Shown: in pieces, positions 16,039 to 24,844 of the stretch
Numbering within the stretch: the stretch's first letter is position 1
How the letters are laid out: each line of letters begins with the position of its first letter
Origin: JBDSYA01 sp039925865
Lineage (GTDB): Bacteria; Bacteroidota; Ignavibacteria; Tepidaquicellales; Tepidaquicellaceae
Reading direction: 5' to 3'
DNA: 27,257 bases
Assembly (NCBI GenBank): GCA_039925865.1
Contig: JBDSYA010000041.1
Location: forward strand, 1 to 27,257
Notes under the pieces: generated by a model
Seen by the model: only the letters and a program-made list of their open reading frames with translations
The model's database searches: none
Told to the model about the DNA's origin: nothing
Translations under genes and position numbers: made by a program

Positions 16039-16665
16039 TTATAAAAAAATTTTAATTAATATCGAATAAGTTATTCCAAAAAAAATCGGGATGGAAATAT
16101 TGTCATCAATTTTATTTGGAATAATTTCAAAAATTGTTGTTAACAATAGTGCGGATAAGGCAAGAAAGAATTCATTTGATGAGTCTGTGGCCTTTGGCGT
16201 TAAAAGGATAACTGCAACGCCGGTAATAAAAAAAGCTGCACTTCCCTCAAGTGTTTTATTTTTAACAAAGTGCTTACCATAAACTTTACCCACTATTGCT
16301 GCTGCGGAATCGCAGAAAACTATAATCAGCATTGAAGTAATAGCCACAGGTTTTGAAAACAAAAGAACACATATCAGAAATGCTATAACGAGATATGTAC
16401 CACCTGTAAAAAATAACTTTTTATTCTGTAATTCATGGCTTCTCAAAACAGGTCCCAGAAATTTTAAATATATCCTCTGAACCCATTGATATCTTAACTT
16501 AGTCAGATCCATCAGCATCAATAGAAAACCAAACACATATAAAAAGATTATTAAAATATCTTTTTCAATGAAATAATAGGACAACGGAATAAGTGAAGAG
16601 GATATATGAATAGCTTTACGAAGCAGTTCACTCCTTAAACTTATTTTATTTTCGACTTCTTCCAA
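16039..16665 (-). CDS. Diacylglycerol/polyprenol kinase family membrane protein
   Basis: This is a 208-residue protein with about six hydrophobic segments. It contains LLRKAIHISSSLIPL near the N-terminus, FCDSAAAIVGKVYGKH in the middle and KTLEGSAAFFITGVAVILL after it. These blocks fit the CTP-dependent dolichol/phytol/diacylglycerol kinase family (SEC59, VTE5, DGK1), related to phosphatidate cytidylyltransferase. The substrate cannot be told; a lipid alcohol such as an undecaprenol- or phytol-like molecule is plausible. The start is TTG at 16665 (MEEVENK); the frame has no ATG nearby that keeps the conserved N-terminus. It lies downstream of the ftsH terminator and just before ychF. Confidence 0.72.
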   Translation of the reverse strand: MEEVENKISLRSELLRKAIHISSSLIPLSYYFIEKDILIIFLYVFGFLLMLMDLTKLRYQWVQRIYLKFLGPVLRSHELQNKKLFFTGGTYLVIAFLICVLLFSKPVAITSMLIIVFCDSAAAIVGKVYGKHFVKNKTLEGSAAFFITGVAVILLTPKATDSSNEFFLALSALLLTTIFEIIPNKIDDNISIPIFFGITYSILIKIFL

Positions 16666-16710
16666 AATTAAGAAAAGTAAATATTCAGATAATTATTTTA
16701 TATTGTGGTT

Positions 16711-16742
16711 AAAAAAAAAGCGAGTTTTCGACTCGCTTTTTT
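16711..16742 (-). terminator. Intrinsic terminator after ftsH
   Basis: The stem is GCGAGT (16720-16725) paired with ACTCGC (16731-16736) with a 5-base loop. It is flanked by A9 on one side and T6 on the other, so it may act in both directions. On the minus strand it follows the ftsH stop at 16764 and is followed by a T tract. Confidence 0.88.
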
Positions 16743-16763
16743 AAATGAAATATTTTTAAAAAT

Positions 16764-18800
16764 TTAGTTTGCCAGGGCAATGTCACCCGGAGCAAATTTT
16801 TCATCTTTACTCTTTTTTTCTTTTTCCTTTTGTACTTCACCGTTTTTGGAAACAGCATCTTTCAATACTGGCTTTTCAAACGGAGGCAAAATCTCACCTC
16901 TCATTAACATGTCTATCTCGATTGAATCAAGAATTTCTCTTTCCAGTAAAGCCTCTGACATTTTGTGAAGTTTGTCTGCTGTGTCATTTAATATTCTTTC
17001 AGCTTTATCCATTCCGGACTGTACGATCTTCTTTATCTCATCATCGATCATTATCTGAGTTGACTCACTATAATCACGATGCTGATTTATTTCTCTTCCT
17101 AAAAATACTTCTTCCTGTTTTTGTCCGTATGCTATCGGACCAAGTTTTTCACTCATACCAAATTCGCACACCATCTTTCGTGCCATGCCTGTTGCTCTCT
17201 CAATATCATTGCTTGCACCGGTAGTATATTCGTTGAATATCATTTTTTCTGCAGCGCGGCCACCCATTGCATAAGCAATCATTGCTTCAAGATATTCCTT
17301 TGAGTATGTATGCTTCTCATCCATTGGCAAATAAGTTGTAACACCTAGCGCTCTTCCTCTTGGGATAATAGTTACTTTATGGACAGGATCAGCTTCAGGT
17401 ATCATCTTTGCAACTATAACATGTCCGCTTTCATGATATGCAGTAGTTTTCTTTTCACGTTCAGATATAATCATGCTTTTCCTCGCTGTTCCCATCATCA
17501 CTTTATCTTTTGCTTCTTCAAAATCTTTCATTGTAACTATATCGGAATTTCTTCTTGCCGCAAGAAGGGCTGCTTCATTAACCAAATTAGCAATGTCAGC
17601 TCCGGAAAATCCTGGTGTTCCTTTTGCAAGAACATCTACGACTACATCTTTTGCTAAAGGTGTTTTTCTTGTATGAACTTTCAAAATTCCTTCACGTCCT
17701 TTAACATCAGGTCTGTCAACAACTACCTGTCTGTCAAATCTTCCAGGCCTTAATAAAGCAGGATCGAGAATGTCCGGTCTGTTGGTAGCCGCAATAATTA
17801 TGACACCGTTATTCTGTTCAAAACCATCCATCTCAATAAGCAGCTGATTTAATGTCTGTTCTCTTTCATCATGACCACCACCAAGTCCTGCACCTCTGTG
17901 ACGTCCGACAGCATCTATTTCATCAATGAAAATAATGCATGGAGTATTCTTTTTCCCCTGCTCAAACAAATCCCTTACTCTCGAAGCTCCTACTCCCACA
18001 AACATTTCAACAAAATCAGCTCCGCTGATAGAAAAAAATGGAACGCCTGCTTCACCGGCGACTGCTCTTGCAAGCAAGGTCTTACCTGTCCCCGGTGGTC
18101 CCAAAAGTAAAACTCCCCTTGGTATCTTTCCGCCAAGTTTTTGAAACTTTGCCGGAGTTTTTAAAAATTCTATGATCTCGGAAAGCTCTTCCTTTGCTTC
18201 ATCCGCACCGGCGACATCATCAAAAGTTACTTTAGTTGCAGATTCACTAAGAAGTTTTGCCTTAGATTTTCCAAAGGAAAAAATATTTTTGGATCCGCCC
18301 GCTCCTCCTGACTGCATTCTTCTCATAATGAATATCCAAAATACGATAATTAATATCCAGGGAAGTGCGCCCAATAATGGAGCCAGCCATCCGCCGTCAT
18401 CTTTTTCGATGCTGAATTGTATTCCGCTTTCATTCCAGGCTTTTACAACATTATCATCAATATTAGTATATGGAAGTAATACTGAAAAACGGTCTATCGT
18501 TATAGATCGGTTTCCAATGTTAAGTGGTTCGGGGACTTTAAGCTTCCCAAGAAATTCGTAATTATTATCGGATTTTTTTATTACTGCACTTTCAATTTTT
18601 TTATCGGTAAGAAATTTCATGTACTGATCATATTTCAATTCATTATATTTTCCATCAGAGCCTTTTGTGTAGATCATTATCAGAAAGAAACCTATAAGAA
18701 TCGCGCTCCACCCAAGGACAATTTTGAAAACCCTGTTCCAGTTAAAGTCATCATTACCGTTCTTAGGAGTATTTTTATTGTTGGGTTTTTTGGTACTCAT
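16764..18800 (-). CDS. ftsH: ATP-dependent zinc metalloprotease FtsH
   Basis: This membrane-anchored AAA+ protease degrades damaged or unassembled membrane and regulatory proteins. Two membrane segments (about 29-44 and 139-159) flank a periplasmic domain. The AAA module has Walker A GPPGTGKT (234-241), Walker B FIDEID (291-296) and the second region of homology ATNRPDILDPALLRPGRFD. The zinc site is HESGH at 456-460. A lysine/glutamate-rich C-terminal tail follows. The 678 residues are normal. It starts 18 bases after hpt, with which it is likely co-transcribed, as is common in bacteria. Confidence 0.97.
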   Translation of the reverse strand: MSTKKPNNKNTPKNGNDDFNWNRVFKIVLGWSAILIGFFLIMIYTKGSDGKYNELKYDQYMKFLTDKKIESAVIKKSDNNYEFLGKLKVPEPLNIGNRSITIDRFSVLLPYTNIDDNVVKAWNESGIQFSIEKDDGGWLAPLLGALPWILIIVFWIFIMRRMQSGGAGGSKNIFSFGKSKAKLLSESATKVTFDDVAGADEAKEELSEIIEFLKTPAKFQKLGGKIPRGVLLLGPPGTGKTLLARAVAGEAGVPFFSISGADFVEMFVGVGASRVRDLFEQGKKNTPCIIFIDEIDAVGRHRGAGLGGGHDEREQTLNQLLIEMDGFEQNNGVIIIAATNRPDILDPALLRPGRFDRQVVVDRPDVKGREGILKVHTRKTPLAKDVVVDVLAKGTPGFSGADIANLVNEAALLAARRNSDIVTMKDFEEAKDKVMMGTARKSMIISEREKKTTAYHESGHVIVAKMIPEADPVHKVTIIPRGRALGVTTYLPMDEKHTYSKEYLEAMIAYAMGGRAAEKMIFNEYTTGASNDIERATGMARKMVCEFGMSEKLGPIAYGQKQEEVFLGREINQHRDYSESTQIMIDDEIKKIVQSGMDKAERILNDTADKLHKMSEALLEREILDSIEIDMLMRGEILPPFEKPVLKDAVSKNGEVQKEKEKKSKDEKFAPGDIALAN

Positions 18801-18818
18801 TTATTTTTATTTTTAAAT

Positions 18819-19352
18819 TTAACTATGTAACACATATACAGCATTTAAATTCCTATAGCTTTGAGCAAAATCAAGCCCGTAGCCTATTACAAACTTGTTG
18901 TCTATTTCGAATCCGATGTAGTCAATTTTGAAATCCAAGTTAGAAGTATTCTTCTTAAACAGCAAGCTGATAAATTTTAGTGAAGCAGGCTTTTTCGCTT
19001 CAATAATATTCTTAATATACATTGCGGATAAACCTGAGTCAACTATGTCTTCAACAATGATTATATCCCTGTTCTCGATCTGGCAATTCAATTCTTTCAG
19101 TTGCTTAACTTCACCTGATGAGATCTTTTCATCACCGTAACTTGAAAGTTTTAAAAAATCAATTTCGCATTCAACATTAATTTCTCTTATCAAATCTGCC
19201 AGAAAAATAAATGATCCATTCAGAATGCCAATGAAAATAGGTTTCTTTCCCTTATAATCCTTATTTATTCTTTTAGCTAACTGACTAATCCTTTTTGCTA
19301 TCTTCTTTTTGGGGATGTATTCCTTAATGTTTGGTTTGGTTTGTTTAGGCAA
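18819..19352 (-). CDS. hpt: Hypoxanthine phosphoribosyltransferase
   Basis: This purine salvage enzyme converts hypoxanthine or guanine and PRPP to IMP or GMP. Visible motifs are ILNGSFIFLADLIR, LKLSSYGDEK, the PRPP loop VEDIVDSG, and FEIDNKFVIGYGLDF near the end. I chose TTG 19352, giving 177 residues (starting with PKQTKPNIKEYI), the usual size for the family. The open frame reaches a TTG at 19412, but the extra 20 residues are hydrophobic, resemble no HPRT N-terminus and lie close behind a terminator. No ATG exists in this part of the frame, so the start remains uncertain. Confidence 0.9.
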   Translation of the reverse strand: MPKQTKPNIKEYIPKKKIAKRISQLAKRINKDYKGKKPIFIGILNGSFIFLADLIREINVECEIDFLKLSSYGDEKISSGEVKQLKELNCQIENRDIIIVEDIVDSGLSAMYIKNIIEAKKPASLKFISLLFKKNTSNLDFKIDYIGFEIDNKFVIGYGLDFAQSYRNLNAVYVLHS

Positions 19353-19423
19353 CTTAAAATATAAGTTATTGAAAAGAAAACTAATTTGATAAAGAAGCGG
19401 AGTAAAAATCAAACGTTACAAAT

Positions 19424-19455
19424 TAAAAAAACCCACTGATAGTTTACAATGGGTT
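19424..19455 (-). terminator. Intrinsic terminator between rpsU and hpt
   Basis: On the minus strand AACCCA (19455-19450) pairs with TGGGTT (about 19435-19430), with TG/CA pairs inside and an 8-base loop. A T7 run follows. It lies 23 bases after the rpsU stop and separates rpsU from hpt-ftsH. Confidence 0.8.
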
Positions 19456-19477
19456 AAATAATATAAAATAACGGTAA

Positions 19478-19675
19478 TTAATTATTTTCTTCAGCTAAGA
19501 TTCTTTTGGTTTTGCGGATAGCTCTTTCTTTATCCATTTTCTTTTCAACCGAAGGTTTTGTAAAAAACATCCTTCTTCTGAATTCCTTTAACAATCCGGA
19601 CTTTTCGTATTTTTTTTTGAATCTTTTTAAAGCTTTATCGATGGATTCACCATCCTGAACTAATACTTTTAACAA
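19478..19675 (-). CDS. rpsU: Small ribosomal subunit protein bS21
   Basis: This is a 65-residue basic protein of the 30S platform near the 3' end of 16S rRNA. The family pattern VLVQDGESIDKALKRFKKK then EFRRRMFFTKPSVEKK is complete, followed by a basic C-terminus. The start is TTG at 19675. A GAGGT (19690-19686 on the minus strand) lies 10 bases before it, one of the few Shine-Dalgarno-like sites in this window. In Bacteroidota bS21 helps hide the anti-SD, and an SD at rpsU has been proposed to let the protein control its own synthesis. Monocistronic, with its own terminator. Confidence 0.95.
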   Translation of the reverse strand: MLKVLVQDGESIDKALKRFKKKYEKSGLLKEFRRRMFFTKPSVEKKMDKERAIRKTKRILAEENN

Positions 19676-19685
19676 ACTTAGATTT

Positions 19686-19690
19686 ACCTC
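19686..19690 (-). promoter_or_regulatory. Shine-Dalgarno-like GAGGT before rpsU
   Basis: GAGGT on the minus strand is complementary to five bases of the anti-Shine-Dalgarno core and lies 10 bases before the TTG start. Most other genes here have A/T-rich leaders without any such match. Confidence 0.5.
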
Positions 19691-19831
19691 ATTTCTTTTT
19701 AATTAGCTTAATATAGAAGTTTTCATTTTTTTTTACAATGAATAAGTTATTTCAAATTTTACTTAGACTCTTATCAATTAAAGTAAAATACTATTTGCGT
19801 AATTTCAATTTTAAGTTAAAAAGATATATGG

Positions 19832-20983
19832 TTATTGACGGAATCTCACTCTTTTAAATTTTTCAGCCTCAGCATGCGAATTTTGAAAATTCTTCATCGA
19901 TAAAACCCTGTCGTAGTAGATATCAGCAGTAGATTTATTATCTTTAACATCATTCATCATACCGGCTAATAAATATATAAACGAAGTATATGCATGGTCT
20001 TCATCCTTATCCATCTTATTGGTAATATTCTCAGCTCGCAAAATATAAGGCTCAGCTTCCAGAATGCGGTTGACTTTTGAAAGTGAAAGAGCGGCATAAT
20101 AGTTTGATTCCCTGATTAAACCGTCACTGTTATATCCAAACCTCCCGCTGTCGATCTTTTCAATTACATTTTTCCATCCCTCTAAAGCTTCATTCCACTT
20201 GGCCTGACCAATGTAACTGCTATACAAATATTTTTCAAATATTGGATTTTCCGGAAAATCTTCGTGAAGAAACTTAGCATAGGATTCTGCTTCTACGTAA
20301 TTTTTTTCATATACAAGATTAAGATATGTTAGTACAAACCTTGCTTCATTTTTAGCATATCTCGAATTAAGTGAAGTTTCTTTGATTTGAGAAAGTCCTT
20401 TGAGTTTATCACCTTTTGGAAATATAAGCATCAGAGGTTTTACGACAGGATAGGCTTCAGGAACGTATTCTGCAAAATAATTATAAAGACCAACTCCAAA
20501 AATAACGTCTTTATTATTTTTATTTATCTCATGTGCTTTCTGCATGAGATTCAAAGCTTCCTTGCCGTCTTCAGCAGCTTTAAACCAGCTTTCTCTCAAA
20601 CTTCTTACAAGGCCTCTGTAACCTAGAGCTCCTCCTTTATAGAACATGGCTTCATCATCAAACTCATTTTTATCCAGTCGTGCTTCTGAAACTTCCACTA
20701 CCTTGTCAACTTCTTTAAAAAACTTTTCATCGAAAGTCTCTTTATCTTTATTAAGGTTGATCTTCCACCAATCAATCATTGCAAGGAAAAAATATCCTAC
20801 AGGATGATCTGGATCAGAAGCTATAATTGATTTAAATTCAGATTCTGCTGAATCAAATTTAATATGATAGATGTGATCAATTCCTTTCTCAATTCTTACA
20901 CTATTACTTTGAGAAAAAAGATTAAAAGGAATTATGAAGATTATTGTAAATATGATATATTTTAACATGACGTTTATAATCAT
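19832..20983 (-). CDS. Secreted tetratricopeptide-like repeat protein
   Basis: This 383-residue protein has an N-terminal signal peptide; the ATG at 20968 (MLKYIIFTIIFIIPF) gives the better one, cleaved near NLFSQ. The mature protein is a series of helical pairs, including FDSAESEFKSIIASDPDHPVG, YVEAESYAKFLHEDFPENPI, KWNEALEGWKNVIEKI and KSTADIYYDRVLSM, with TPR-like spacing of acidic, alanine and aromatic positions. TPR domains hold protein partners, so it is probably a periplasmic scaffold. No enzyme motif is visible. The gene stands alone between rpsU and the large secreted protein, on the same strand. Confidence 0.72.
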   Translation of the reverse strand: MIINVMLKYIIFTIIFIIPFNLFSQSNSVRIEKGIDHIYHIKFDSAESEFKSIIASDPDHPVGYFFLAMIDWWKINLNKDKETFDEKFFKEVDKVVEVSEARLDKNEFDDEAMFYKGGALGYRGLVRSLRESWFKAAEDGKEALNLMQKAHEINKNNKDVIFGVGLYNYFAEYVPEAYPVVKPLMLIFPKGDKLKGLSQIKETSLNSRYAKNEARFVLTYLNLVYEKNYVEAESYAKFLHEDFPENPIFEKYLYSSYIGQAKWNEALEGWKNVIEKIDSGRFGYNSDGLIRESNYYAALSLSKVNRILEAEPYILRAENITNKMDKDEDHAYTSFIYLLAGMMNDVKDNKSTADIYYDRVLSMKNFQNSHAEAEKFKRVRFRQ

Positions 20984-21065
20984 AAATTAATATATAAAAT
21001 TCACGTAAGTATAAATCAATTGAAATGTTTTTACTATTACAGTTAAAAAGTAAATAGAAAATTAT

Positions 21066-21099
21066 AAAAAAAGGATAACCTTTTAGAAAGTTATCCTTT
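21066..21099 (-). terminator. Intrinsic terminator after the large secreted protein
   Basis: The perfect 10-bp stem is AAAGGATAAC (21070-21079) with GTTATCCTTT (21090-21099) and a 10-base loop that can pair further. On the minus strand it is followed by T7. It lies 18 bases past the stop at 21118. Confidence 0.9.
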
Positions 21100-21117
21100 C
21101 CTAAACGATAAATATAA

Positions 21118-24100
21118 TTATTTTTTAGTATCTATAAATTTGTGATACTCATCATTTCTATTCCTGTTTAATTCCCTGTTCTTAGATTTATCAACCGGTG
21201 ATACTTCAGGAGTTACTTTTGTAACGAAGTTTGATGCATTGTTATCAGCAATTAATAAATCTGATCCGTCGACGATGCCGTCACCGTTAAGATCTGTGTC
21301 AAAATAGCCGCTTTGAAAATTGGCCGCGTCATTATCAATGCTGCTGAGATCCGACCCGTCAATCGACCCGTCATGATTTACATCTCCACTGAAAAAAGTC
21401 CATAGACCTGATGTTAATTTAGAATTGTTCCCATATGTCTGTCCCTGGGCTGATGTGAAATCGTATGAATATGTCACACCGTTTACTATATTTTCCCCGC
21501 CTATTTTACTCCATGATTCAATAGCATTTCTGTGTATAATCTGAACATAATATGTTCCTGAAGCTGCATTTTGGAAAACACAAGAAGCTGTCAATGTTAA
21601 TGAATCGATAAGAGTAACTGATGAATCAATTTTTGCAAATGGAGATGTTGTACTTCTTAAAAAAGCATAAACGGTATCTCTTAAATTTAAAGTGCTGCCA
21701 TTATATAAACCTTCAGGAGCCAGTTTTAGATTTACCTGTGTATAGATTACAGAGCTCCTAATTCTCATACTATCAAGAAATAAGTTATTTCCAAAACCAC
21801 TTCTTGCCCGGAATCTTATTTTGTTTGTACCAGATGGTAATCCTAATTTTTTCTTAACCCAATGATTTGTAGAAGGAAAATATTCTCCTCCAATAGATGT
21901 AGTGGTATTCAAAACAGTATTTCCGCCTATTGTTGCTGTTCTGCTGCCAAACATTTTTAATAAAGTAGTGTAAGTTGATCCGCTGTTAGTTGAGGTTTCG
22001 ATAAATAGAGAATCTCGCGCAGTTCCCGAGTTATAAGATGCATAGGCACGGTCAAATTCAAGTGAATCTCCGGTTACTGTTGAACTGAATACAGGAGTTA
22101 ACAATGATTGAATTGTTCCCGATGGTGCATTCCAGAAATTATACTCAGCACTCCCTACACCCAATCCGTAAGCACTGGCAGCATTATAAATCCAATAATT
22201 TGTTCCTGTATATTCAAACGTCCATCCCGCAGGAGGAAATGTTCCACTGTAACCTTCATTCATTTTGTAGACACTTTGTCCTACAAATGGTGTAATACCT
22301 GCTGATAAAACATTATTTGAATTATTTACATCACCCGTTATAAAAGCAGAATCTTTAATAGTATAAAATGATCCGGAATTAAATGTCCATGGATCAAAAG
22401 TAACAGAAGTTGAGGCCGAAGGGCCAAGATTTGAAATTGTTTTTGTACTTACATAATTTCCCGGGGTTATAGTTCTGATCACGGTAAATGATGCCGGGTC
22501 AGCACCGTTATTATTTTTAACAACTCCTGAAGGATTTATAGTTGGAGAAGAATATATTTGTGATCCTGTACCTCCCAGAGAAGTAACCTGTACATCAATA
22601 TTAGCAACAACAGGATTGTCTGTATATACAATATTTAATTTATAGACGTTTGTACCCTGCTGAGATAATGCATATCCTCTGTCGGGAATAATTATTCCTC
22701 CTCCGTGACCACTAAGTCCTGAGCTCAGGCCAACCCAATTTGAGCCTCCGTTAGTTGACAGTGTAGCTGCATTTCCCCAGCTTCCGATAATAACTAAAGT
22801 AGGATCTTCTCTGGAAACATCCGAACCCCATCCGGAAAATCCTGTATTGTAATGCACAGAAAAATCACTTCCGTAATCAGTGGATTTGTAAACATTGCTG
22901 CCGCCCCATTCAGTACACCATATTAAATTTTTTTCGAACACAGTATTGCACATGGAAGGAGTTTCACTTGAAGTTACTGAATCCATTGCAGCCCAGTTAA
23001 ACCCTCCGTTAGTAGATTTAAACATTTTAGCGCGTTCGGATGAAGATGTTACTCCGTCTCCCAAAAGAATAACTTCTGAACTATCCCAGGTTACTAAGAT
23101 TTCACAAGGACTTCGGAAAAATTGTGTGCTTATTTCCGAAAAACTTGCTCCGTTATTTGTTGATTTCCAGAATCCGCCACCGTCCGGAGCGAAATAGTAT
23201 GTTGAAGGATTATTCTGATCAATTTCAAGAGGCTGTCCATAATTACTGAAATTATCTGTTAAAATTGTAGACCAGCTGGCTCCATAATTTGTAGATCTTA
23301 CAACAATATCTGTTGCACTTTCCTGTGCGCATAGCCATATATTAGTATCTAACGGGCTGACAAAGAATGAGTGAGGTGTTCCGCTACCGGGCATTGCAAC
23401 TCCGACTGAAGACCAGTTCTCTCCCCTGTTTAAGCTTCTGTAAACCTGTGTTCCAAAAACAACGAACATTGTATTTCTATTTACAGGATGCATTGCAAAA
23501 TTATTTCCCAGAAAACTGCCTCCGCTTAATTTCGCAACCCATGAATAACTTACTGTGGAGCCTGCGGGCATTATCCAATTTGTTCCCGCATTAGTCGTGT
23601 AAATTACAACTGAATTTAAGCTGCTTACCGCCCATCCATTATTATTATCAAAATAAGTTATATCAGTTAAGTTTGCCATCATGGGATTTACTTCAAAATT
23701 CAAAAAAGCTGAATTCCCGTTTTTATTATTTCTAATAAAACCGCCCCCGCCGCAAACGTGAACATCGGACATACTTGTACCGTCAATACCTCTGATGTCA
23801 GTATTTGTTCTTGTAATTATGCTAGTCCATGCAGCTCCAGAATTTTTTAACAGTGTTCCATATTCACCTGTTATAACAGCACTATCATTGAAGTATTTTA
23901 CTTTTAATAAATTTCTCGTAGTACCGGAAGATTGAGTTGACCAGCTTGCTCCTCCGTTATTTGTAATATTTATTTCACCATTATTTCCAACAGTTATTCC
24001 ATTACTTGCATCTTTGAAAGCAATTGAATTTAACTTTGTGGATCCTATTCCACTGCTCATTGATGTCCAGTTAATACCTCCGTTGACAGTTTTATAAATG

Positions 24101-24480
24101 GCACCGGCATCCCCGCATACATATCCAGTATTTGCATTTATAAATGCTATACTATTTAAGTTATCTGATGCACCAATCGTATAAGTTGTAATTGGTGAAT
24201 TTGTTTTTAGTGTTTTATATACCGTACCATTGTTTGCTGCGATCCAAACATCATTTCCGAAAGAAGTTACACTATTCATATTTAATGCACCGTTGATGTA
24301 ACTGGTCCATGTCGTTCCTGCAGACGCGGACCGGTAAAGTTTACCCGAATTACCTACTGCCACAAGATATGTTCCGTCAGGAGTTACGATACTGTTAAAG
24401 CCCTGAGCAAAACCTTCGTTTATAAGTGAAGTACAAAAAATTAAACAAAATACGGCGGAGGCGATAAAGAATTTTTTCAT
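21118..24480 (-). CDS. Large secreted Asp-box/YCF48-like protein with dockerin-like end
   Basis: This 1120-residue protein has a signal peptide (residues 1-26, ending EGFAQ). Residues about 27-620 contain many beta-propeller units with Asp boxes (STNGGFNWAA, STDYGSDFSV, SLNRGENWSS and others), like YCF48 and sialidase-type repeats. About 628-725 looks CARDB-like. About 735-900 resembles a choice-of-anchor/MAM-like domain (WTFEYTGTNYWIYN). About 920-1030 is a beta domain with GTYYVQIIHRNAIESWSK. About 1031-1087 holds two dockerin-like calcium loops, DVNHDGSIDGSDL and DLNGDGIVDGSDL. A charged tail ends the chain, and I see no type IX sorting domain. It is probably a surface or secreted adhesin-like protein; no substrate is evident. 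The AAGGAA directly before the ATG is too close to act as a normal SD. Confidence 0.82.
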   Translation of the reverse strand: MKKFFIASAVFCLIFCTSLINEGFAQGFNSIVTPDGTYLVAVGNSGKLYRSASAGTTWTSYINGALNMNSVTSFGNDVWIAANNGTVYKTLKTNSPITTYTIGASDNLNSIAFINANTGYVCGDAGAIYKTVNGGINWTSMSSGIGSTKLNSIAFKDASNGITVGNNGEINITNNGGASWSTQSSGTTRNLLKVKYFNDSAVITGEYGTLLKNSGAAWTSIITRTNTDIRGIDGTSMSDVHVCGGGGFIRNNKNGNSAFLNFEVNPMMANLTDITYFDNNNGWAVSSLNSVVIYTTNAGTNWIMPAGSTVSYSWVAKLSGGSFLGNNFAMHPVNRNTMFVVFGTQVYRSLNRGENWSSVGVAMPGSGTPHSFFVSPLDTNIWLCAQESATDIVVRSTNYGASWSTILTDNFSNYGQPLEIDQNNPSTYYFAPDGGGFWKSTNNGASFSEISTQFFRSPCEILVTWDSSEVILLGDGVTSSSERAKMFKSTNGGFNWAAMDSVTSSETPSMCNTVFEKNLIWCTEWGGSNVYKSTDYGSDFSVHYNTGFSGWGSDVSREDPTLVIIGSWGNAATLSTNGGSNWVGLSSGLSGHGGGIIIPDRGYALSQQGTNVYKLNIVYTDNPVVANIDVQVTSLGGTGSQIYSSPTINPSGVVKNNNGADPASFTVIRTITPGNYVSTKTISNLGPSASTSVTFDPWTFNSGSFYTIKDSAFITGDVNNSNNVLSAGITPFVGQSVYKMNEGYSGTFPPAGWTFEYTGTNYWIYNAASAYGLGVGSAEYNFWNAPSGTIQSLLTPVFSSTVTGDSLEFDRAYASYNSGTARDSLFIETSTNSGSTYTTLLKMFGSRTATIGGNTVLNTTTSIGGEYFPSTNHWVKKKLGLPSGTNKIRFRARSGFGNNLFLDSMRIRSSVIYTQVNLKLAPEGLYNGSTLNLRDTVYAFLRSTTSPFAKIDSSVTLIDSLTLTASCVFQNAASGTYYVQIIHRNAIESWSKIGGENIVNGVTYSYDFTSAQGQTYGNNSKLTSGLWTFFSGDVNHDGSIDGSDLSSIDNDAANFQSGYFDTDLNGDGIVDGSDLLIADNNASNFVTKVTPEVSPVDKSKNRELNRNRNDEYHKFIDTKK

Positions 24481-24778
24481 TTCCTTAATTTGATTTGAGA
24501 ATTAGAATTGTATACTATTAAGATACTTCTATTGCAGAACACATTCAATGTGAAACTCTTAAGCAACAAAATTTTAAAGTTTTACATAAGTTAATCTAAA
24601 AAAAATTATCTTAAACATGAAGATTTTAAAATGCAGTTGTGTAAAATATTTATAATTTTTAAGAAGAATCAGATTATTAACTAGAGTCAAAGATTTTAAG
24701 AAATGTCAGTAAATAAAAAGCATTAATTAAAAATGATTCATATAATTGGACTTGAAAATTAATACTATAGTCAGTAAA
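24481..24778. other. Intergenic region between the secreted protein and groES
   Basis: About 300 AT-rich bases carry divergent promoters for the genes on both sides. A 13-bp palindrome CACATTCAATGTG lies at 24540-24552, overlapping a weak -33/-7-like match (TTG, 20 bases, TATCTTAA) for the minus-strand gene. Short ATG frames here stop within about 12 codons and do not look real. No RNA gene is recognised. Confidence 0.4.
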
Positions 24779-24805
24779 TTAGCACTCTACACGTAAGACT
24801 GCTAA
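24779..24805 (+). promoter_or_regulatory. CIRCE element (HrcA operator) before groESL
   Basis: TTAGCACTC (24779-24787), nine bases, then GACTGCTAA (24797-24805). This matches the CIRCE consensus TTAGCACTC-N9-GAGTGCTAA with one change in the second arm. CIRCE is bound by the heat-shock repressor HrcA and usually controls groESL. HrcA itself is not in the window. Confidence 0.93.
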
Positions 24806-24832
24806 CTAATTATTTACCAAATAAAAAATACG

Positions 24833-24838
24833 AAAGGA
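24833..24838 (+). promoter_or_regulatory. Shine-Dalgarno site of groES
   Basis: AAAGGA lies six bases before the TTG start at 24845. This supports TTG as the start, since no ATG is available in frame at the family's N-terminus. Confidence 0.65.
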
Positions 24839-24844
24839 TCTAAA

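Noticed and set aside
17871..18561. Several plus-strand open frames opposite ftsH
   Set aside because: They are shadows of the conserved FtsH coding sequence and have no recognisable protein features.
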